Origin: Pseudomonadota bacterium
GTDB lineage: Bacteria > Pseudomonadota > Alphaproteobacteria > Thalassobaculales > Thalassobaculaceae
Assembly: GCA_027623845.1 (NCBI GenBank)
Contig: JAQBUJ010000089.1
Coordinates: 1 to 9,090 of the forward strand
Direction of reading: 5' to 3'
Length of the DNA stretch: 9,090 nt
In this document: piece after piece, positions 5,520 through 9,090 of the stretch
Numbering within the stretch: the stretch's first letter is position 1
How the letters are laid out: every line of letters starts with the position of its first letter
Program-made: the position numbers and the translations under genes
The notes under the pieces: generated by a model
What the model saw: only the letters and a program-made list of their open reading frames with translations
Told to the model about the DNA's origin: nothing
The model's database searches: none

Positions 5520-6215
5520 TTAACCCGGCGTTTCATCGAGGGCGTAGCCGGCGCTGCGCACGGTACGGATAATCTCGCCGCCGCCTTGGGCGTTAAGGGC
5601 CACGCGCAACCGCCGGATATGCACATCGACCGTGCGCGGCTCGACGAATACGTCTCCGCCCCAAACCCGCCCCAATAGTTTGTCGCGGGAAAACACCGTG
5701 CCGGGCCTGTCCATCAGTGTTTCCAGGAGCCGGAAGCATTTTGGGCTGAGCCGCACGGAGTGGCCGTCACGGGTGACTCTATGAGAGTCCAGGTCGATGA
5801 CAATGCCACCGTATTCCTTCACCGTCGCGCCGCCATGGATGTCACTGCGCCGCAAAAGCGCGTTAATCCGGGCGATCATCTCCCGAGGTGAATAGGGTTT
5901 GACGACGTAGTCATCAGCGCCAACCTCCAGGCCAAGCACCCGGTCGCCCTCTTCGCCCCGCGCCGTCAACATGATGATCGGCAGCCGCTCTGTGTCGGTG
6001 CGGGCCCGCAACAGCCGGCAAACCTCGATGCCCGAGCGTTCCGGCAACATCCAATCGACCACGGCTAGGTCGGGGAGTTCGATTTCGATACGGTGCAACG
6101 CCTCTTCGCCGGAGATTGCGACATGGGTGCGAAACCCGGCCTTCTCCAGATTGTAGCGCAACATCTCGGCCAAGGGCGCTTCGTCTTCAACGATCAATAT
6201 CAGGGGAGCCATCAT
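5520..6215 (-). CDS. phoB: Phosphate regulon response regulator PhoB
   Basis: The 231-residue protein is an OmpR/PhoB-family response regulator. In the receiver domain (about 5-120), the acidic pocket is Glu10-Asp11-Glu12, the phospho-acceptor is Asp54 in 'VVDWMLPE', the switch residue is Thr84 in 'MLTARGEE', and the conserved Lys106 is in 'VVKPYSPRE'. The winged-helix domain (about 130-228) carries the recognition helix 'RTVDVHIRRLR' (194-204) and the wing 'IIRTVRSAGYAL'. When phosphate is scarce the sensor kinase PhoR phosphorylates PhoB, which then activates genes with PHO boxes, including pst operons. Assignment to PhoB rather than another paralogue rests on the PhoB-like sequence and on lying 14 bases after pstB. 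Two consecutive ATGs (6215, 6212) are possible starts. No phoU or phoR gene is next to it here. Confidence 0.92.
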   Translation of the reverse strand: MMAPLILIVEDEAPLAEMLRYNLEKAGFRTHVAISGEEALHRIEIELPDLAVVDWMLPERSGIEVCRLLRARTDTERLPIIMLTARGEEGDRVLGLEVGADDYVVKPYSPREMIARINALLRRSDIHGGATVKEYGGIVIDLDSHRVTRDGHSVRLSPKCFRLLETLMDRPGTVFSRDKLLGRVWGGDVFVEPRTVDVHIRRLRVALNAQGGGEIIRTVRSAGYALDETPG

Positions 6216-6229
6216 TTTTTCCGCGTTCT

Positions 6230-7102
6230 TTAACCGGTTCGCCCGGTGACATAGTCACGGGTACGATCATCACGGGGGTTCTCAAACACCTCTTCGGTGT
6301 CGCCATGTTCAACCAGCCGACCCATATGGAAAAACCCGGTCTTGTCCGACAAGCGCCGCGCCTGGTGCATGGAGTGCGTGACGATGATGATCGTGTACTG
6401 CGCCTTTAACTCCATTATCAGTTCCTCAATACGCTCGGTGGCGATCGGGTCAAGGGCGGAACACGGTTCATCCATCAAAATCACCTCGGGGCGCACCGCG
6501 ATGGCTCGCGCGATGCAAAGCCGTTGCTGTTGGCCCCCAGAAAGACTGATCCCGGGGGCGTCCAGGCGATCGCGAACCTCGTCCAACAAGCCGGCGCGTT
6601 CCAAACTGCCAAGCACAATGCCATTCAATTCTTCCCGGTCCCTGGCCATGCCGTGGATTTTAGGGCCATAGGCCACGTTCTCGAAAATGGACTTCGGGAA
6701 CGGGTTCGGCTTTTGGAACACCATGCCGATCCGGGTTCGAAGCTGCACCACATCCCGGTCCTGGGCATAGATATTCTCGCCATCCAGGTCGACAACCCCT
6801 TCAATGCGGCAATTATCGATGATGTCGTTCATCCGGTTCAAGCAACGGATGAACGTCGACTTGCCGCAACCCGATGGCCCGATCAACGCCGTGACCTTGT
6901 TACGGGGTATATCGAGTGCAACGTCATGCAACGCAGCCTTGCCGCCATAGGAGACATTCAGTTCCCGGGCGGACATCTTGGGATAGTCGATATCGGTGTC
7001 TCCGCGAGGACCGGCTGATAGGGCTCGGTGCTCCTTGAACAGCACGGGATTGGCCAGATCGGTCGATCCAGCGATCATTTCTTCGACAAGCACAGGGCCC
7101 AT
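6230..7102 (-). CDS. pstB: Phosphate ABC transporter ATP-binding protein PstB
   Basis: The 290-residue protein is the ATPase that drives high-affinity phosphate uptake through PstC/PstA. All ABC motifs are present: Walker A 'GPSGCGKST' (75-83), Q-loop Gln130 in 'MVFQKPNPFPKSI', signature 'LSGGQQQRL' (187-195), Walker B 'VILMDEP' (207-213), and switch His243 in 'THSMHQA'. The 'CLNRMND' and 'PNPFPKSI' segments are typical of PstB among ABC ATPases. It is about 33 residues longer than the 257-residue E. coli protein, because about 42 residues precede 'MSARELNVSYG'. The ATG at 7102 has GGAG seven bases upstream, placed just after the pstA stop, so the long form is probably real. A second start at Met43 would give a standard-length protein. 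It lies 12 bases after pstA and 14 bases before phoB. Confidence 0.95.
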   Translation of the reverse strand: MGPVLVEEMIAGSTDLANPVLFKEHRALSAGPRGDTDIDYPKMSARELNVSYGGKAALHDVALDIPRNKVTALIGPSGCGKSTFIRCLNRMNDIIDNCRIEGVVDLDGENIYAQDRDVVQLRTRIGMVFQKPNPFPKSIFENVAYGPKIHGMARDREELNGIVLGSLERAGLLDEVRDRLDAPGISLSGGQQQRLCIARAIAVRPEVILMDEPCSALDPIATERIEELIMELKAQYTIIIVTHSMHQARRLSDKTGFFHMGRLVEHGDTEEVFENPRDDRTRDYVTGRTG

Positions 7103-7114
7103 GACTTTACTCCG

Positions 7115-8446
7115 TTACCAACGAATTTCGAATTTCTTGCGCAGCAGAACGGCGGTCAAGTTCATCAGACAGACAAACCCCAGCAAAACCAGAATCGCCG
7201 CCGAGGTCCGTTCGGCGAACGCCCGCTCGGGGATGTCCGACCACAGGAACACTTGAACCGGCAACGCGGTGGCCGGATCGAGCGCCGAGGTCGGAATGTC
7301 GACCACGAACGCGACCATGCCGATCATCAATAGCGGCGCGGTTTCACCCAGCGCCCGAGCGGTACCAATAATCGTTCCGGTCAGGATCCCAGGCATCGCC
7401 AGCGGCAGGACATGGTGAAAAACCGCCTGAACCGGGCTGGCGCCAACCGCCAAAGCCGCCTCGCGGACCGAGGGCGGGACCCCTTTGATCGCAACCCTGG
7501 CGGCTATGACAATCGTTGGCATGGTCATCAGCGCCAGCACCATGCCGCCGACCAATGGCGCCGACCGTGGCAGGTGCAATACGTTCAGGAAAATCGCCAG
7601 ACCAAGAAGACCAAAGACGATGGAAGGCACCGCCGCGAGATTGTTGATGTTCACCTCGATAAAGTCGGTCCACCGGTTCCTCGGCGCGAAACTCTCAAGA
7701 TACAACGCCGACATCACCCCCAGAGGAAAAGCGATCGCCAGGCAGACCAGGACACTATAGAGCGAGCCTATGACGGCGGCGGCGATCCCCGCCAACTCCG
7801 GCTCGCGCGAATCGCCGGCGGTAAAGAACGCCCAGTTGAAACCCAGTTCGACCCTCCCAGCGCTTTCCAAGTCCTCCAGCCAGCCCATCTGGTTGTCACC
7901 GAGGCGCCGGTGATCAACTCGGGCCTTTCGTGGCACCACTCCCTTAACGATCATGTCCACATCGTCGGAGGCGGTAACCCAAATCGAGATGGTTTGGCCA
8001 ATCAGTTCAGGTGCCTGCAAAACTTTCTCGCGTAGCTCGAACGCAGCGCCCGAACTGACGAGCCGATACAGGCCTTTACGATCTTTTCGCGACGTGACCT
8101 GCGGAAAAGCCTCGCGCAACGATCGTTTCATCAAACCCTGATAATTCGCCCGTCCGAGGGTCTCGCGGTCCACCGTGCCAGGAGCGCCAAAATCCTTCGG
8201 CTCCAGCCGCACGTCGACCAAGACTTTCGTCTGGCGGAACGCATCGGCGCCGGAATGCACGATAATGACGAACAAGACGCCAAGGAACGCCAAACCGACC
8301 CAGACCGCCAGTATCGAAAGCAGACGGAAACGTTTCTCGGCGCGGTGCCGGGCGGCCAGGCGTGCCTCGATGCGGGTCGTGATCCCAGGCAAGTCAGTGG
8401 CCAGGTCATTGGCCAGGTCATCGGATGTGTCAGCTGTATTGTTCAC
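7115..8446 (-). CDS. pstA: Phosphate ABC transporter permease PstA with DUF3333 N-terminal region
   Basis: The 443-residue protein is one of the two inner-membrane permeases of the phosphate importer. After a charged N-terminus (1-40) comes one transmembrane segment (about 42-63). A long, probably periplasmic, region (about 65-218) of the DUF3333 type (PF11812) follows, common in alphaproteobacterial PstA and missing from the 296-residue E. coli protein. The permease core then has hydrophobic segments near 221-245, 266-290, 299-318, 350-386 and 413-435. The cytoplasmic EAA loop 'EAALAVGASPVQAVFHHVLP' (329-348) contacts PstB. The start is GTG at 8446, with AAGG six bases upstream, and it overlaps the end of pstC by 17 bases. 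The N-terminus 'DDLANDLATDLPG' is encoded by three imperfect 12-base repeats. Confidence 0.94.
   Translation of the reverse strand: MNNTADTSDDLANDLATDLPGITTRIEARLAARHRAEKRFRLLSILAVWVGLAFLGVLFVIIVHSGADAFRQTKVLVDVRLEPKDFGAPGTVDRETLGRANYQGLMKRSLREAFPQVTSRKDRKGLYRLVSSGAAFELREKVLQAPELIGQTISIWVTASDDVDMIVKGVVPRKARVDHRRLGDNQMGWLEDLESAGRVELGFNWAFFTAGDSREPELAGIAAAVIGSLYSVLVCLAIAFPLGVMSALYLESFAPRNRWTDFIEVNINNLAAVPSIVFGLLGLAIFLNVLHLPRSAPLVGGMVLALMTMPTIVIAARVAIKGVPPSVREAALAVGASPVQAVFHHVLPLAMPGILTGTIIGTARALGETAPLLMIGMVAFVVDIPTSALDPATALPVQVFLWSDIPERAFAERTSAAILVLLGFVCLMNLTAVLLRKKFEIRW
8390..8425. repeat. pstA: Three imperfect 12-base tandem units inside the pstA start region
   Basis: Units at 8390-8401, 8402-8413 and 8414-8425 share the pattern CA(A/G)GTCA(G/T)(T/C)GG(C/A) on the + strand. 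They encode the Asp-Leu-rich stretch near residues 8-19 of PstA. Copy number changes here would keep the frame. Confidence 0.5.
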
Positions 8447-9090
8447 GATAGGCCTTCACGATCTTGAGTGCGGTTACGTTGAGCGCGAGCGTCACGGTGA
8501 ATAGCAACAGCCCGAGCGCGAACGCCGATAAGGTTTTGGCGCTGCTGAACTCCTGATCACCGGTTAGCAAGGTGACGATCTGCACGGTCACCGTGGTTAC
8601 CGCGTCAAACGGGTTGAGCGTCAGGTTGGCGGTCAACCCAGCGGCCATGACAACGATCATCGTCTCGCCGATGACCCGTGAGGCGGCCAGCAGAATACCG
8701 CCGGCAATCCCCGACAGAGCCGCCGGCAGGATGACCTTGGTGATCGCCTCCGATCGCGTGGAGCCCAATCCCATCGCCGCTTCGCGAATCGCCACCGGGA
8801 CCGCCCGGATGGCGTCATCGGCGATCGAGGAAACGAAGGGGATCGTCATGATGCCCATCACCAACCCGGCGGCGAGCGCGCTTTCCGATGAGACGTTCAG
8901 CCCCACCGCGTCGCCGCCCTGGCGCAGCATCGGCGCAACGACGATGGCGGCGAAAAATCCATAAACCACGGTCGGAATGCCAGCCAAGACCTCAAGCAGC
9001 GGCTTGAGCACGGCGCGCCGACGCGGCGACGCATATTCACCGAGATAGACGGCGGCCATCAGACCTACCGGACCGGAAACACTCAGCGCG
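8430..9090 (-). CDS. pstC: Phosphate ABC transporter permease PstC (N-terminal part outside window)
   Basis: The frame is open to the right edge, so this is the C-terminal 219 residues of the partner permease of PstA. The in-frame ATG at 9059 is internal: the ten codons before it (ALSVSGPVGL) continue the usual PstC segment leading into 'MAAVYLGEYAS'. Typical PstC landmarks are 'LEVLAGIPTVVYGFFA' and the EAA loop 'REAAMGLGSTRSEAITKVILP'. Further transmembrane segments follow, with 'SRVIGETM' between them and a last one, 'LSAFALGLLLFTVTLALNV', near the C-terminus. PstC and PstA together form the phosphate channel. The end overlaps pstA by 17 bases. The periplasmic phosphate-binding protein gene pstS is expected further right, outside the window. 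Confidence 0.93.
   Translation of the reverse strand, partial: ALSVSGPVGLMAAVYLGEYASPRRRAVLKPLLEVLAGIPTVVYGFFAAIVVAPMLRQGGDAVGLNVSSESALAAGLVMGIMTIPFVSSIADDAIRAVPVAIREAAMGLGSTRSEAITKVILPAALSGIAGGILLAASRVIGETMIVVMAAGLTANLTLNPFDAVTTVTVQIVTLLTGDQEFSSAKTLSAFALGLLLFTVTLALNVTALKIVKAYREQYS

Noticed and set aside
7412..8035. Long + strand open frame (207 codons) opposite pstA
   Set aside because: It is a shadow of pstA; its composition is Arg/Gln/His-rich with no domain and no ribosome binding site.

Overview
The base composition is GC-rich. The phosphate locus has an alphaproteobacterial look: PstA carries a long DUF3333-type N-terminal region, and a PhoB-type regulator sits at the end of the pst operon. 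This suggests a free-living alphaproteobacterium, possibly of the Rhodospirillales type. The lineage is an inference; no rRNA or other taxonomic marker is present.

Left part (1-2382, + strand). The first 66 bases are AT-richer than the rest (25 of the first 60 bases are G/C). They read as the right end of an ISAs1-family insertion sequence: the last 13 codons of a transposase-like frame, a stop, then an end finishing in CCCTG. The element interrupts a dienelactone-hydrolase-family gene, of which the C-terminal two thirds remain, with the catalytic Cys/Asp/His still present. Next, with a good ribosome binding site, comes a short MetE-like (cobalamin-independent methionine synthase C-terminal domain) zinc methyl/alkyltransferase. 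It overlaps a DUF924 gene by the four bases ATGA.

Middle part (2416-5463). On the - strand is an AtuA (DUF1446) protein and its small AtuA-like C-terminal partner, encoded as two genes overlapping by ATGA. The larger gene most likely starts at TTG. A glutathione S-transferase-family gene diverges from it on the + strand across a 145-base spacer. After it comes a small exported protein of unknown function, probably a beta-barrel, most likely starting at GTG.

Right part (5464-9090, - strand). An 18-bp imperfect hairpin lies between the convergent ends of the exported-protein gene and phoB. Read along the - strand, the order is pstC (cut by the window edge), pstA, pstB, phoB, tightly packed with overlaps or gaps of 12-14 bases. 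PstC and PstA form the membrane channel and PstB the ATPase of the high-affinity phosphate importer. PhoB is the response regulator of the Pho regulon. The usual phoU between pstB and phoB is absent.

Nothing here is clearly a new biological system. The points most worth checking are the insertion into the hydrolase gene, the missing phoU, the short MetE-like enzyme of uncertain substrate, and the exported protein.
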